64,000 bases of DNA from Azospirillum sp. OGB3 (GCF_014192915.1 NZ_JACHYN010000003.1:434001-498000), one strand, 5' to 3'; positions 26,625 through 35,841 are shown, counted from the first letter of the stretch. The notes: generated by a model not told the origin, from the letters alone. Made by a program: numbers and translations.

Positions 26625-28613
26625 TCACACCGCCGCTTCGGACTCCGGCGCCAGTTCGGACGCGGGCAGCAGGCGGCGGATGGTCAGGCAGACGATGTCG
26701 CCGGTCTGCCCGCCCGGACCCACATGAGCCTCCACCGCGCGCAGCAGCAGTTCGGAGCGGTCGCGCGCCGACAGGCCACGGCCCTGGTGCAGGACGGCCG
26801 CCAGACGCTCCTCGCCGAACGGCTCGCGCTGGGCGTTCACCGCCCGCAGCACGCCCTCGGTGCACAGGAACAGCGTGTCCTCCTGCTCCAGCCGGGTCAC
26901 GGCCTCGCCGTAGGGGATGCCCTTGCGCACGCCCAGCGCCGGGCCGCCGGCATCGGCCAGGGTCAGAACGCTGCCGTCCGCCCGGATGCGGCAGGGCGCG
27001 CGGTTGCCGGCGCTGGAATGGCTGAGCATTCCGGTCTCGCGGTCGTAAAGGGCGACGAAGGCGGTGGCGAAGCCGTCGAAGGGGCTCTGCCCGCACAGCC
27101 GGTCGTTGGCCGCCGCCAGGATGGCCGCCGGAGTCATGCCGGGCCGGGCCGCCGCCTCGCGGATCGCGCCGCGCACCAGCAGCATCAGGAAGGCCGCCGG
27201 GACGCCCCAGCCGGACACTCCGGCCACCACCAGCAGGCAATGGCGCTCGTCCAGCTCGATCACGTCATAGAAGTCGCCGCTGACCGCCGGGCCGGGGACC
27301 AGCAGGCCGAAGAACTGGCTGTCGCGCCCGGCGGGGAGCTGCTGCGGCAGCAGATTCGCCTGCACGTCGCGGGCGGCGCGCTGCTCCTCCTCGATCAGCT
27401 GTTCGGCGGCCGCCAGCTTCTCCGTGCGGGTTTCCAGCTCAGCCGTGCGCATCAGGAGCTGGGCGTCCAGCGTCTCCTCGCGGTAGGACGCCTCCAGCGC
27501 CATGCTGCGGAAGACGCGGGCGAGGCGGCCCATCTCGTCGTTGCGCTCCATCGCCTCGTTCAGGGTGAAGGGGTTGAAGCGCCCGGCTTCGACGGCGGCG
27601 ACGGCCTCGCCCAGCCGCTCGATCGGGGCCATCTGGCTGCGCGCGAAGCGGACGGCGCCGTAGACGCCCGCCGCCAGGACGAGCAGACCGACCAGAACGC
27701 CGATCTTCACATGGCGGCCGACTACCGACGACAGGTCCTCGGCCGGCAGGCGGACCACCGCGATCCCCGCCCCCTGCCCGGCCGCCCCCTGCCCGGCAAC
27801 CGCCGGCACCGGGGCGAAGGCGGTCAGGTGATCACCCTCGCGCAGCAGGCCGGTCTCGCCGGCCGCCGCCGCGGCCTTCGCCGCCTCCACCGCCCGCTCC
27901 GACAGCGGCCCGGCGCTGGGGCCGGTGGCGTGCACGGCGAGGCGCCCGTCGCGCTCCAGCAGCCACGCGCCCTCCACCGTGCCGCCGGCCAGCAGGGAGG
28001 CCATCACCCCCTCCACCCCGGCCTTGCGGGCGATGTCGCCCAGCCGGCGCACGTCGGCGCCGACCTGGACGATGCGCGGCTTGTCGACGCCGGCCACGCC
28101 GGCGAACTTCATCAGCTTGCCGCCTTCGGTGGCGGCGTCGGTCACCACCCTCTCCGGCGCGCGGTTCAGCAGCCCGTAATAGGGCGCTTGGCGCGGCTGC
28201 GCCCGCGAGTCGGGGCCGAAGGTGATGTCGGGGCCGGGGATGTTGTGCAGATAAGCGCGGCCCCGGTTGTCGGTGACCCAGATCTCGTCCGGCCCGCCGC
28301 CGTCCGCAACGGCCTTCAGCCGGTCGGTCACCGCCTTGACCGGCGCCTTGCCCGCTTCCATCACCGCCACGAGGTGGGCGGCGAGCGTCGCCTCCGACAG
28401 CAGCCGGTCGCCGAGCAGCGCCTCGACGTCGCCCGGGACCTCGCGCGCCAGCGTGGCGGAGCGGGCCAGCAGGCTCGCCGCGCCGCGGCCGTCCGCTTCC
28501 ACCCGCGACTGGATCGCCGAATGGGTCGTCCAGGCCAGCAGAATCGTGACCAGCGCCACCGCCAGCGTCACCAGCCCGGAGATCAGGAGGACCAAACGCC
28601 CTTGAAAGGTCAT
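26625..28613 (-). CDS. HAMP/SpoIIE-type phosphatase-like protein with altered catalytic residues
   Basis: A 662-residue membrane sensor: TM1 about 6-27, a ~260-residue periplasmic domain with YLHNIPGPDITFGPDSR, TM2 about 303-322, HAMP about 323-375, a coiled coil, and a SpoIIE/RsbU-type PP2C domain (about 435-648). PP2C normally needs several metal-binding Asp. SGDFYD at 445-450 is intact, but the second motif reads AGVSGWG (464-470) in place of GDVSGHG, the third CTEG (584-587) in place of TDG, and the last TGDIV in place of DDI. It may be inactive or altered, for example a partner-binding scaffold. It lies 203 bp from the cytochrome b561 gene. Confidence 0.88.
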   Translation of the reverse strand: MTFQGRLVLLISGLVTLAVALVTILLAWTTHSAIQSRVEADGRGAASLLARSATLAREVPGDVEALLGDRLLSEATLAAHLVAVMEAGKAPVKAVTDRLKAVADGGGPDEIWVTDNRGRAYLHNIPGPDITFGPDSRAQPRQAPYYGLLNRAPERVVTDAATEGGKLMKFAGVAGVDKPRIVQVGADVRRLGDIARKAGVEGVMASLLAGGTVEGAWLLERDGRLAVHATGPSAGPLSERAVEAAKAAAAAGETGLLREGDHLTAFAPVPAVAGQGAAGQGAGIAVVRLPAEDLSSVVGRHVKIGVLVGLLVLAAGVYGAVRFARSQMAPIERLGEAVAAVEAGRFNPFTLNEAMERNDEMGRLARVFRSMALEASYREETLDAQLLMRTAELETRTEKLAAAEQLIEEEQRAARDVQANLLPQQLPAGRDSQFFGLLVPGPAVSGDFYDVIELDERHCLLVVAGVSGWGVPAAFLMLLVRGAIREAAARPGMTPAAILAAANDRLCGQSPFDGFATAFVALYDRETGMLSHSSAGNRAPCRIRADGSVLTLADAGGPALGVRKGIPYGEAVTRLEQEDTLFLCTEGVLRAVNAQREPFGEERLAAVLHQGRGLSARDRSELLLRAVEAHVGPGGQTGDIVCLTIRRLLPASELAPESEAAV

Positions 28614-28769
28614 GGAGGGGACCCGCCTTTTGTAGCCAACCGACCGCCGCGGGCGCTCCGCCGTCCCCGGACAAGCCTGGGATCTGGAAAAATTGCCCGA
28701 CCGCGCCCGTCGGTTCTACCCAGCCGGGCACCCCGAGTCCAGGAGTGGCGGACGCGCTCCCCTGTAACC

Positions 28770-29774
28770 TCAGTACCAGTAGCCGCCGATCCGGTAGCGC
28801 GGGCGCCGCAGCGCCGCCGGCATGGCGAGGTGCGGCGGGGCGTGCAGGGGCTGGGCGTCAAGCCCCAGCATGACCGGCGGCGGGGTGCGCAGCGCCATCA
28901 GGCGGCGCACGCGCTCCTCGGTCTCCGGGTGGGTGCGCAGCAGGGATGGGATGTTCTGCGCCCGGCGGCGCCCCGGAAAGCGCAGCCCTTCCCACGGGCT
29001 GTGCTGCAACCGCTCGATCCGGGCAAGCGCCGAGGCGACGCCCTCCGGGTCGCCGGTCAGGTGGGCGGCGTCGAGGTCGGCGTCGAACTCCCGCGTGCGT
29101 GACAGGGCGAGTTGCAGGAGCACGCCGATCCAGGGTGCGGCGATAAGCAGCAACACCAGCAGCCAGGGAACCGCCTCCTGCCGCATCATCAGCAGGGGCA
29201 GGTTGAGAATCAGCAGGGCCATGCCGAAGACCGACATCAGCCGGGTCAGGCTGGTCACCGTGTCGGCCAGCCCCATCACGGTCAGGTCGTTGTTGCGCAC
29301 GTGGCTGACCTCGTGGGCCAGCACGCCGGCCAGCTCGCGCAGGCTGAGCGCGCGCAGCAGCCCGTCGGTAACCGCGATGGCCGAGCGGCTGCGGCTGCCC
29401 ACCGCAAAGGCGTTCAGCGCCGGGCTCGCGACGTACCACAGCTCCGGCACCGCAGGCAGTTCCGCCCGGCGGGCGATGGCGGCCAGCGCGTCGAACAGGA
29501 CCGGGGCCTCCGCATAGGTCAGGCGGCGGGCGCCGAACATGCCGAGGACCATGCGCGGCGACAGGCGCGGGCTGAACAGCAGGCTGATCGCGCCCCCGAG
29601 CAGCGCCCACAGCACCCCCTCCACCCCCGCCAGGATCATCCCGCACAGCGCCAGCAGCAGCACCATGCCGCCGAGCAGGAGGAGGGATTGCAGCACGTTC
29701 GCGATCTTGTGGCGCCGCCGCAGGTCGGCGGCCGCCTGATCCGTGGGCATGAAGGACCGGTGCGTGTGCGGCAT
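28770..29774 (-). CDS. M48-family zinc metalloprotease (HtpX-like)
   Basis: A 334-residue integral membrane zinc protease. The HExxH motif is in GVLAHEVSHVRNND (about residue 155), with the third zinc ligand expected in LSRTREFDADLDAAHL. Four hydrophobic segments (VLQSLLLLGGMVLLLALCG; GVLWALLGGAISLLF; then a pair near 185-225) embed it in the inner membrane. HtpX-type enzymes clear damaged membrane proteins and are heat- or stress-induced. The ATG at 29774 follows GGGAGGAAG; upstream starts lack this. Divergent from cbpA. Confidence 0.9.
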   Translation of the reverse strand: MPHTHRSFMPTDQAAADLRRRHKIANVLQSLLLLGGMVLLLALCGMILAGVEGVLWALLGGAISLLFSPRLSPRMVLGMFGARRLTYAEAPVLFDALAAIARRAELPAVPELWYVASPALNAFAVGSRSRSAIAVTDGLLRALSLRELAGVLAHEVSHVRNNDLTVMGLADTVTSLTRLMSVFGMALLILNLPLLMMRQEAVPWLLVLLLIAAPWIGVLLQLALSRTREFDADLDAAHLTGDPEGVASALARIERLQHSPWEGLRFPGRRRAQNIPSLLRTHPETEERVRRLMALRTPPPVMLGLDAQPLHAPPHLAMPAALRRPRYRIGGYWY

Positions 29775-30007
29775 GACGGGGGCTTCCTCCCTGACCATCT
29801 CCCTTTGGAACCGTTCAACCGGAACCAAGTCCGGCCCGCCTCATATTGGCGCGCGCCGCCCCGTCTTCATCCCGACCGCAAGCACAGGCGCCCTGCGTTG
29901 AACGGAAGGGCACCCCTCTTGATTTGCGGGGGAGCGTCGAACACATACACGTCGAACGTGCTCACCCGTCAGCCGCTGACCCCCGCTTTTCAATCACGGT
30001 CATCGCC

Positions 30008-30922
30008 ATGAGCAATCCTTACGAGATTCTGGGCGTATCCCCCACCGCTTCGGACGACGAAATCCGCAAGGCCTACCGCAAGCTGGCCAAGAAGCACCAC
30101 CCCGACCTCAACCCCGGCAAGGCGGAGGCCGAGCAGCGCTTCAAGGACATCAGCGCCGCCTACAGCCTGCTGTCCGACGCCGAAAAGCGCGCCCGCTTCG
30201 ACCGTGGCGAGATCGACGCCTCCGGCCAGGAACGGCCGCAGCGTCAATATTACCGCGACTTCGCCGAAGGCCCGGCGGGCGCCCGCTACGCCCACGCCGA
30301 GGGTTTCGCGTCGGACGACCTGGAACACATCTTCGCCGACCTGTTCGGCGGCGGGCGCGGTTTCGCCCGCGGCGGCGGCGCCATGCCGATGAAAGGCGGC
30401 AACCTCAGCATGGCGCTGACCGTCGATTTCCTGGCGGCGGCCAAGGGCGGCAAGCGCCGCGTCACCATGCCGGACGGGAAGACGCTGGACATCGACCTGC
30501 CCGCCGGGCTGGAGGATGGCGGCACCATCCGCCTGAAGGGCCAGGGCCTGCCCGGCAGCAACGGCGGTCCGCCTGGCGACGCGCTGGTGACGGTCAAGGT
30601 CACCCCCCACCCCTGGTTCCGCCGCGACGGCGACGACGTCCAACTCGATCTGCCGGTGACCCTGGCCGAGGCGGTGCTGGGCGGCAAGGTCCGCGTCCCG
30701 ACCATTGACGGGCCGGTGATGCTGACCGTTCCGAAGGGGGCGAACAACGGCACGCGGCTGCGGTTGAAGGGCAAGGGCCTTCCCGGAGCGAACGGCGCGC
30801 GGGGCGACCAGTATGTGACCCTGCGCATCGCCCTGCCCGACGCGCCCGATCCGGCGCTGGAGGCGTTCGTCCGGGACTGGAAGACCGACCACAACCCGAG
30901 GCGGGACATGGAGGCCGCGTGA
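30008..30922 (+). CDS. cbpA: DnaJ-class co-chaperone (CbpA)
   Basis: A 304-residue J-domain protein without the zinc-finger region. Residues 1-68 are the J domain with the HPD motif ([12 protein letters not shown]), followed by a Gly/Phe-rich linker and two C-terminal substrate-binding domains ([34 protein letters not shown]). It stimulates DnaK and, in E. coli, binds curved DNA. CbpM follows by one base, confirming the identity. A weak RpoH-like element (CTTGAT-N17-ACACAT at 29918-29946) is seen upstream. The ATG at 30008 starts the J domain. Confidence 0.92.
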   Translation: MSNPYEILGVSPTASDDEIRKAYRKLAKKHHPDLNPGKAEAEQRFKDISAAYSLLSDAEKRARFDRGEIDASGQERPQRQYYRDFAEGPAGARYAHAEGFASDDLEHIFADLFGGGRGFARGGGAMPMKGGNLSMALTVDFLAAAKGGKRRVTMPDGKTLDIDLPAGLEDGGTIRLKGQGLPGSNGGPPGDALVTVKVTPHPWFRRDGDDVQLDLPVTLAEAVLGGKVRVPTIDGPVMLTVPKGANNGTRLRLKGKGLPGANGARGDQYVTLRIALPDAPDPALEAFVRDWKTDHNPRRDMEAA

Positions 30923-30923
30923 G

Positions 30924-31292
30924 ATGGGCCAAGATGACAGCAAACCGAACGGCGCGGGATGGCGGACCGAAGAGGTGCTGGCCACCTGCAGGCGCGTCTC
31001 CTCCGCCCAGCTGACGGTGTGGGTGGAGCGGCACTGGCTGAGGCCGCGGCACGAAGGGAGCGGTTTTGTCTTCAGCGCGGCCGACATGGCCCGGCTGGAA
31101 CTGATTTGCGATCTGCGGGAGGATCTGGCGCTCGACGACGAGGCGATGCCGGTCGTGCTGTCGCTGCTCGACACCGTCTATGGGCTGCGGCGACGCCTGC
31201 GCGTGTTGGCGGAAGCCATCGGCGACCTGCCGCCGGAAGCCCGCTATCTTCTGCAGGACGAGCTGCGGAAGCGGGAGGAAAAGGAGGAGTAG
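30924..31292 (+). CDS. cbpM: Chaperone modulator CbpM
   Basis: A 122-residue MerR-like helix-turn-helix protein. AQLTVWVERHWLRPRHEGSG and FSAADMARLELICDLREDLA are the conserved parts, with a C-terminal helical extension (ALDDEAMPVVLSLLDTVYGL). CbpM binds CbpA and inhibits its co-chaperone activity. It begins one base after the cbpA stop, so both are expressed together. The C-terminus is rich in Lys and Glu. Confidence 0.9.
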   Translation: MGQDDSKPNGAGWRTEEVLATCRRVSSAQLTVWVERHWLRPRHEGSGFVFSAADMARLELICDLREDLALDDEAMPVVLSLLDTVYGLRRRLRVLAEAIGDLPPEARYLLQDELRKREEKEE

Positions 31293-31293
31293 G

Positions 31294-31485
31294 TCAGCTC
31301 CGGACGCCGAAGGCCCTGCCGCTCAGCGCGATGTCCTGGTTGAAACCTTCCGCGACCCGGTCGTTGCCGCCGGACTGCATGCACAGCGTCACGTTGATGG
31401 CGCTGAGAATGGCGTGGTCGATCTGCTCCGGCTTGGCGTTGTGGCGTTTGATGGCTTGAAGAGCGCGGGTCACGGATTGGGCCAT
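31294..31485 (-). CDS. Small hypothetical protein
   Basis: A 63-residue protein of unknown function, MAQSVTRALQAIKRHNAKPE followed by a second helix QIDHAILSAINVTLCMQSGG. No family recognised. The ATG at 31485 has a purine-rich upstream sequence but no strong ribosome site. The frame stays open further upstream without gene-like composition. It converges on cbpM, with one base between the stops. Confidence 0.5.
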   Translation of the reverse strand: MAQSVTRALQAIKRHNAKPEQIDHAILSAINVTLCMQSGGNDRVAEGFNQDIALSGRAFGVRS

Positions 31486-31807
31486 GGAGCAGGTTCCGTT
31501 CGTTCTGGCAGGCTGCCCGGGTTGATCGATGACGGCATCATGCCGCCCTTTCGCTCGTCCCGCTGTGCACCGGGCCACAACCCGACGCTCGGACCGCCTT
31601 TCGCAATGGCGAGAGTCCTAAGGCCCAAATTCTTAATCAGGTGTAAACGTCTGGCCGAGCCCAAAAGGCATAACCCTTTATGTTCTTCCCGGAAGGCCCA
31701 TCAAACCAAGAGCATAGCTTAAGTCGTTGGATTGGTATTACCGCTCATTAATGTCAAATGCGACATTTTGCCCTGCAGCGCGGCCCCGGACGGCGATGCC
31801 GGAGCCG
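31486..31807. other. Gene-free stretch between the small hypothetical gene and the oxidoreductase
   Basis: No credible gene is seen. It is relatively AT-rich in 31610-31770. On the minus strand a TTGACA (31757-31752) is present, but no good -10 was found at 16-18 bp; the hexamer forms one half of the imperfect element TGTCAAATGCGACA. No tRNA or hairpin terminator recognised. Confidence 0.4.
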
Positions 31808-32737
31808 TCACAGGTCCCCGTCCTCCATCAGGAGTCGGCGGTGGATGGCGGTGGAGGCGACCGCGGCCTGCCCCATGGCGACGGATATCTGGTTCAACCC
31901 CTCCACGATGTCCCCCGCGGCGTAAAGCCCCTCGATCCCCGTCTGCTGGTGCCCATCGGTGACCAGACGCCCGTCCGGGCCAATGCGCACGCCCAGCCCC
32001 TTCACCGGTTCGATGCGCGGGTGGCAACCCAGGGCGGAATACAGCGTGTCGAAGGTCAGCCGTTCGCCGGACGCCGTGGTCAGGGCGGCGATCCGCCCGC
32101 CCTCGGTGTGGATTTCGACCACCGGTTCCTCAACGGCGCGCAGCCCGGCCTCGGCCATGCGGCGTTCCTCCGCCTCCTCCAGATTCATCGGCTCGCCCAG
32201 CGTCAGGACGGTGATGTCGCGGGAATAGGTGCGCAGGAACAGTGCCTCCCCCAGGGCGCCGGTGCCGTGGCCAATGACGCCGATGCGATGGCCGGTCACC
32301 TCGAACCCGTCGCAGATCGGGCAATGGCGGACCAGCCCCCGCTGCACCGCCTGATAGAGGTTGGGCAGTTGCGGCTCGCGGTCGATCACGCCGGTCGTGG
32401 CCAGCACGGTTCGGGCGCGGAACAGCCGCCCGTCCTCCGTCCGCACGCGGTAGCCATCATCGCCCCGCTCCACCGCGGTCACCGTTCCCGGCACGATGCG
32501 GGCCCCGTAGCGCTCCGCCTGGGCGCGCATGCGGGCCAGCAGTTCGTCACCGGTCACCCCATCCGGAAAGCCCGCATGGTTGTGGGACAGCGGAATCCAG
32601 GAGGCCCGGCTGGCCCCGGAGTCCACCACCAGGAAACGGCGGCGGTAGCGCGCCAGATAGATCGCCGCGGTCAGCCCGGCGGGTCCACCACCGACGATCA
32701 GGGCGTCCAGACGCTGTTCTTCGGTTGCGGCGGTCAT
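31808..32737 (-). CDS. Thioredoxin-reductase-like FAD-dependent oxidoreductase
   Basis: A 309-residue flavoprotein of the thioredoxin reductase class. The FAD-binding motif [18 protein letters not shown] is at residues 16-33; the redox pair is CPICDG near residue 145; [13 protein letters not shown] near 165 is the NAD(P)-binding glycine motif in altered form; [20 protein letters not shown] near 285 is the C-terminal FAD site. The class reduces thioredoxin-like or ferredoxin-like partners; no partner is adjacent. The start sits 28 bp from a predicted EcfG promoter start. Divergent from the Hpt gene. Confidence 0.9.
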   Translation of the reverse strand: MTAATEEQRLDALIVGGGPAGLTAAIYLARYRRRFLVVDSGASRASWIPLSHNHAGFPDGVTGDELLARMRAQAERYGARIVPGTVTAVERGDDGYRVRTEDGRLFRARTVLATTGVIDREPQLPNLYQAVQRGLVRHCPICDGFEVTGHRIGVIGHGTGALGEALFLRTYSRDITVLTLGEPMNLEEAEERRMAEAGLRAVEEPVVEIHTEGGRIAALTTASGERLTFDTLYSALGCHPRIEPVKGLGVRIGPDGRLVTDGHQQTGIEGLYAAGDIVEGLNQISVAMGQAAVASTAIHRRLLMEDGDL

Positions 32738-32772
32738 CGCTCGGGCGTCCCAGCGGTCGTTGACGACGTAGG

Positions 32773-32799
32773 GGAACAGACTGTGTCTCCCCAGGTTCC
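32773..32799. promoter_or_regulatory. Near-palindromic EcfG-type promoter between oxidoreductase and Hpt genes
   Basis: GGAAC (32773-32777) - 17 bp - GTTCC (32795-32799). Read on the plus strand it is GGAAC-N17-GTT; on the minus strand GTTCC supplies GGAAC and GGAAC supplies GTT at the same spacing. Both directions therefore match the EcfG/RpoE2 consensus and point to the two divergent genes. Confidence 0.6.
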
Positions 32800-32914
32800 G
32801 CAGCGGAGTGCTGCAGCGCCGAAGCGTCCATTCGCCGCGCCCGCCCCGGCTTGACCGGGTTGAATTACCAAACGCACTTTGCGTCCATACCGTGTCCTGC
32901 CGGGAGCCGCCGCC

Positions 32915-33304
32915 GTGCCCCTGCCGCCGTCCTGCCCATCCGAACCGCCACCGGCCAACGCGACGTTGTGTGATCGTGAAATCCTTGATGTGGAGCCGAT
33001 GCTGCGCAACTTCGGTGGCCCTGGCCCCACCGTCACCATGCTCTACGCCCTGTTCCTGGAAAACGCGGACGAGTTGTCGCGCGTTCTGAAAGAGCGATTG
33101 GCGCTCGGCGACCTGGACGGCGTGCGGCTGGCCGCCCATTCGGCGGCGGGGGCCGCCCGCACCGCTGGGGCGGGGCGGGTCGCCGACCTTTTCGGTTCTG
33201 TGGAAGAGGCGGCCCTGCGCGGCGACGCGGCAGTGGCGCGACGGGACGCGGCGGCCCTCGACCGTGCCCTGGCCGACGTGAAAATTCTGATCGCACGCAT
33301 TTGA
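32915..33304 (+). CDS. Hpt-domain phosphotransfer protein
   Basis: A 129-residue protein with one histidine phosphotransfer domain. The active His is in [17 protein letters not shown], which matches the HxxKG(A/S) helix of Hpt proteins except that the Lys is Ala. N-terminal 25 residues are proline-rich. Hpt proteins relay phosphate between a hybrid kinase and a response regulator. GTG at 32915 with GGGAG upstream was preferred to TTG at 32879. A receiver-domain protein follows after 61 bp, and together they could form a relay with a hybrid kinase elsewhere. Confidence 0.75.
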   Translation: MPLPPSCPSEPPPANATLCDREILDVEPMLRNFGGPGPTVTMLYALFLENADELSRVLKERLALGDLDGVRLAAHSAAGAARTAGAGRVADLFGSVEEAALRGDAAVARRDAAALDRALADVKILIARI

Positions 33305-33365
33305 GTTTCTTTCGCGCTGATATATCATGCGTCCGTAAACCAATGGACGAAGCGCGAGGGTGGCC

Positions 33366-33737
33366 GTGTCGTTCAATTCGTGCGCGGTGCTGGTCGTTGA
33401 GGACGAGGTGGTGACCCGCAGCGTCTCGGTGCGGCTGCTGAAGCAGTTGGGCGTCGGCACGGTGATTGAGGCCGCCGACGGGGCGGAGGCGCTGGCCCGC
33501 TGCAACCGGGTCGATTTCGACGCGATCTTCTGCGACGTGGACATGGCGCCGATGGGTGGCTTGGCCTTTCTGAAGGCGCTGGATGGGCGGGCGCCGGTCA
33601 TCATGCTGACCAAGCACGACGGGTCGGACGTCGTCCTGTCGGCCCTGCGTTCCGGCGCCACCGGCTATCTGGTGAAGCCGCTGACTCCGATCGGCCTGCG
33701 CCAGAAACTGCAGAAAGCGCTGGCCGCGAAAGAGTAG
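33366..33737 (+). CDS. Single-domain response regulator
   Basis: A 123-residue CheY-like receiver with no output domain. The acidic pocket is VVEDE, the phospho-acceptor Asp in [12 protein letters not shown], Thr/Ser in VIMLTKHD, and the conserved Lys in YLVKPLTP. It follows the Hpt gene in the same direction, suggesting a phosphorelay output or sink. GTG at 33366 has GAGGG five bases upstream; GTG at 33360 is the alternative. Confidence 0.85.
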   Translation: MSFNSCAVLVVEDEVVTRSVSVRLLKQLGVGTVIEAADGAEALARCNRVDFDAIFCDVDMAPMGGLAFLKALDGRAPVIMLTKHDGSDVVLSALRSGATGYLVKPLTPIGLRQKLQKALAAKE

Positions 33738-33835
33738 AACCTTGACCGCGACATTATACTTTTCGTAACCACGGCGGAATTATTCTGTACACGGTGCATC
33801 GCTGCACCCTTGTGCGGATTGCTGGGAGATTCCGC

Positions 33836-34216
33836 ATGCCCATGAACGTTCTGGAAGTGGCGATCTACGCCATGGTGCTCACCGCGTCGCAGCCGCGCCC
33901 TTACGAATGCGTCGCGGTGCAGCCGGAGGGGGTGAACTGCACGAACGGCCTTGCCGTGGCGTCGGAGACGCCGAATGGCGTCATGGCCTTCAACACCGGC
34001 GTGCAGGTCATCAAAGACAACCAGGGCCGCGTGCGGCTGAGCAACGGGATCACCACCCATTTCGATTCCTCGGCCTGGGTGGCCTTCAAGAACCCCGGCG
34101 GACAGACCCTGATCAGCGTGCGCAAGACCGGGCCGTTCCGCTTCAAATTCTCCAACAGCTTCCAGTGCGAGATGATCGGGCAGAACCAGGACATGGCGCG
34201 CTGCTACAAGCCCTGA
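33836..34216 (+). CDS. Hypothetical protein
   Basis: A 126-residue protein of unknown function. The first 20 residues are mildly hydrophobic (MNVLEVAIYAMVLTASQP) and could be a weak signal or membrane anchor. Four cysteines are present (YECVAVQPEGVNC, FQCEMIGQNQDMARC), compatible with two disulfides in the periplasm. Strands rich in aromatic and Thr residues suggest a beta fold. GGGAG lies 7 bases before the ATG at 33836. Confidence 0.65.
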   Translation: MPMNVLEVAIYAMVLTASQPRPYECVAVQPEGVNCTNGLAVASETPNGVMAFNTGVQVIKDNQGRVRLSNGITTHFDSSAWVAFKNPGGQTLISVRKTGPFRFKFSNSFQCEMIGQNQDMARCYKP

Positions 34217-34223
34217 GGTTCGC

Positions 34224-35171
34224 TTACCCCACCTCCTCCCGTCCGTGCGGCGCGTCGAGATCCAGCGCCGGCCCCTTCGGCACGACGCCGGTCGGGTTGA
34301 TCATGGTGTGGCTGGCGTAGTAGTGCCGCTTGATGTGGTGGAAATCGACCGTCTCCGCCACGCCGGGCACCTGATAGAGGTCACGCAGATAGCCGGACAG
34401 GTTCGGATAGTCGGCGATGCGGCGCAGGTTGCACTTGAAGTGGCCGACATAGACGGCGTCGAAGCGCACCAGCGTGGTGAACAGGCGCCAGTCGGCCTCG
34501 GTCTGCCGGTTCCCCAGCAGATAGCGCTGCTTGGCCAGCCGCCCGTCCAGTTCGTCGAGCGCGGCGAAGAGGGCGTCGAACGCCTGCTCGTACTTCTCCT
34601 GGCTGGTCGCGAAGCCGGCCTTGTAGACGCCGTTGTTGACGCGGTCGTAGACGAAGGCGTTGAGCCGGTCGATCTCCTCCGCCAGCTCCGCCGGATAGAA
34701 ATCCAGCGAGGCATCGCCGAAGGCGTCGAATTCCCGGTTCAGCATGCGGACGATCTCCGCGGACTCGTTGCTGACGATGGTCCCGGTCTTCCTGTCCCAC
34801 AGCACCGGGACGGTGACGCGCCCCGAGTAGGTGGGATCGGCCGTGGTGTAGACCTCGTGCAAACGGGTGGAGCCGGTGATCGGATCGGGTTCAGGAAAGG
34901 TCCAGCCCTCCTCCCGCATCAGGGGATCGACCACGGTGACGCCGATGACGTCCTCGAGCCCCTTCAGCGTGCGCAGGATCAGCGTGCGGTGCGCCCAGGG
35001 GCAGGCCAGCGACACGAACAGGTGGTAGCGCCCGGCCTCCGGCTGGAACGGGGTCGAACCGTCCGCCCGCACCCAGTTGCGGAACTGGGTTTCCGGGCGG
35101 ACGAAGGCGCCGCCGCTGGTCTTGGTGTCGTACCACTGGTCGTGCCAGCGGCCGTCGATCAACAGGCCCAT
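34224..35171 (-). CDS. Glutathionyl-hydroquinone reductase (YqjG/PcpF-type GST)
   Basis: A 315-residue glutathione S-transferase of the Xi class. SLACPWAHRTLILRTLKG holds the active Cys (CPWAH) and begins the thioredoxin-fold domain; PVLWDRKTGTIVSNESAEIV is the glutathione-binding loop; an all-helix domain follows (FDAVYVGHFKCNLRRIADYP). These enzymes reduce glutathionyl-hydroquinones. The GGGGAG site supports the ATG at 35171. It lies downstream of wrbA, another quinone enzyme, separated by a 12-bp hairpin. Confidence 0.93.
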   Translation of the reverse strand: MGLLIDGRWHDQWYDTKTSGGAFVRPETQFRNWVRADGSTPFQPEAGRYHLFVSLACPWAHRTLILRTLKGLEDVIGVTVVDPLMREEGWTFPEPDPITGSTRLHEVYTTADPTYSGRVTVPVLWDRKTGTIVSNESAEIVRMLNREFDAFGDASLDFYPAELAEEIDRLNAFVYDRVNNGVYKAGFATSQEKYEQAFDALFAALDELDGRLAKQRYLLGNRQTEADWRLFTTLVRFDAVYVGHFKCNLRRIADYPNLSGYLRDLYQVPGVAETVDFHHIKRHYYASHTMINPTGVVPKGPALDLDAPHGREEVG

Positions 35172-35198
35172 GCCCTGTACTCCCCTTGATCCGGTGCC

Positions 35199-35227
35199 GC
35201 CTCTCCCGCCCATGCGGCGGGAGAGGC
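35199..35227. repeat. Intergenic 12-bp perfect palindrome (REP-like)
   Basis: GCCTCTCCCGCC (35199-35210) and GGCGGGAGAGGC (35216-35227) form a perfect 12-bp stem with a 5-base loop between wrbA and the GST gene. No T run follows on either strand, so it is not a standard terminator; it may be a REP-like element or an mRNA stem that limits read-through. Confidence 0.6.
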
Positions 35228-35238
35228 GCGCTCCATCC

Positions 35239-35841
35239 TCAACCGTGCAGCTTCTTGGTGATCTCCGCGACGTGCCGCCCCTGGTAGCGGGCGCCGTCCA
35301 GCTCGACCGCGCTCGGCTGGCGGGAGCCGTCGCCGCCGGCGATGGTGCTGGCGCCGTAGGGGCTGTTGCCCATCACCTCGTCCACGCCCATCTGGCCCTG
35401 GAAGCTGTAAGGCAGGCCGACGATCACCATGCCGAGGTGCAGAAGCACGGTGTGGGTGGTGAGGATCGTGCTCTCTTGCCCGCCGTGCTGGGTGGCGGAG
35501 GAGGAGAAGGCGGCGCCCACCTTGCCGACCAGCGCGCCCTTCGCCCACAGGCCGCCCGTCTGGTCGAGGAAGTTCTTCATCTGGCCCGGCATGTTGCCGT
35601 AGCGCGTCGGCACGCCCAGGATGATGGCGTCGTAGTTGGCCAGCTCGTTCGGGTCGGCGATGGGAATGTTCGGCTCTTCCTTGAAGTGCGCCTTCTGCCG
35701 CACCTCCTCGGGGACCAGCTCCGGCACGCGCTTCACGGTCACCTCGGTACCGGCAACGGAGCGAGCGCCCTCGGCCATCGCCTGCGCCATGGTGGAGATG
35801 TGGCCGTAGCTGCTGTAGTAGAGCACCAGAACCTTCGCCAT
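35239..35841 (-). CDS. wrbA: NAD(P)H:quinone oxidoreductase WrbA
   Basis: A 200-residue flavodoxin-like FMN enzyme that reduces quinones by two electrons, lowering oxidative stress. The N-terminus [20 protein letters not shown] holds the FMN phosphate loop; [20 protein letters not shown] and [19 protein letters not shown] are the signature parts. A GGGAGA site precedes the ATG. A TTGCCG-N16-TATCTT promoter and a LysR-type site lie upstream, toward the divergent LysR gene. The GST gene follows. Confidence 0.95.
   Translation of the reverse strand: MAKVLVLYYSSYGHISTMAQAMAEGARSVAGTEVTVKRVPELVPEEVRQKAHFKEEPNIPIADPNELANYDAIILGVPTRYGNMPGQMKNFLDQTGGLWAKGALVGKVGAAFSSSATQHGGQESTILTTHTVLLHLGMVIVGLPYSFQGQMGVDEVMGNSPYGASTIAGGDGSRQPSAVELDGARYQGRHVAEITKKLHG

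Noticed and set aside
29918-29946. RpoH-type promoter for cbpA
   Set aside because: The -10 half (ACACAT) departs too far from consensus; mentioned in the gene entry only.
31752-31757. TTGACA on the minus strand as a promoter for the small hypothetical gene
   Set aside because: No -10 element at the correct spacing.
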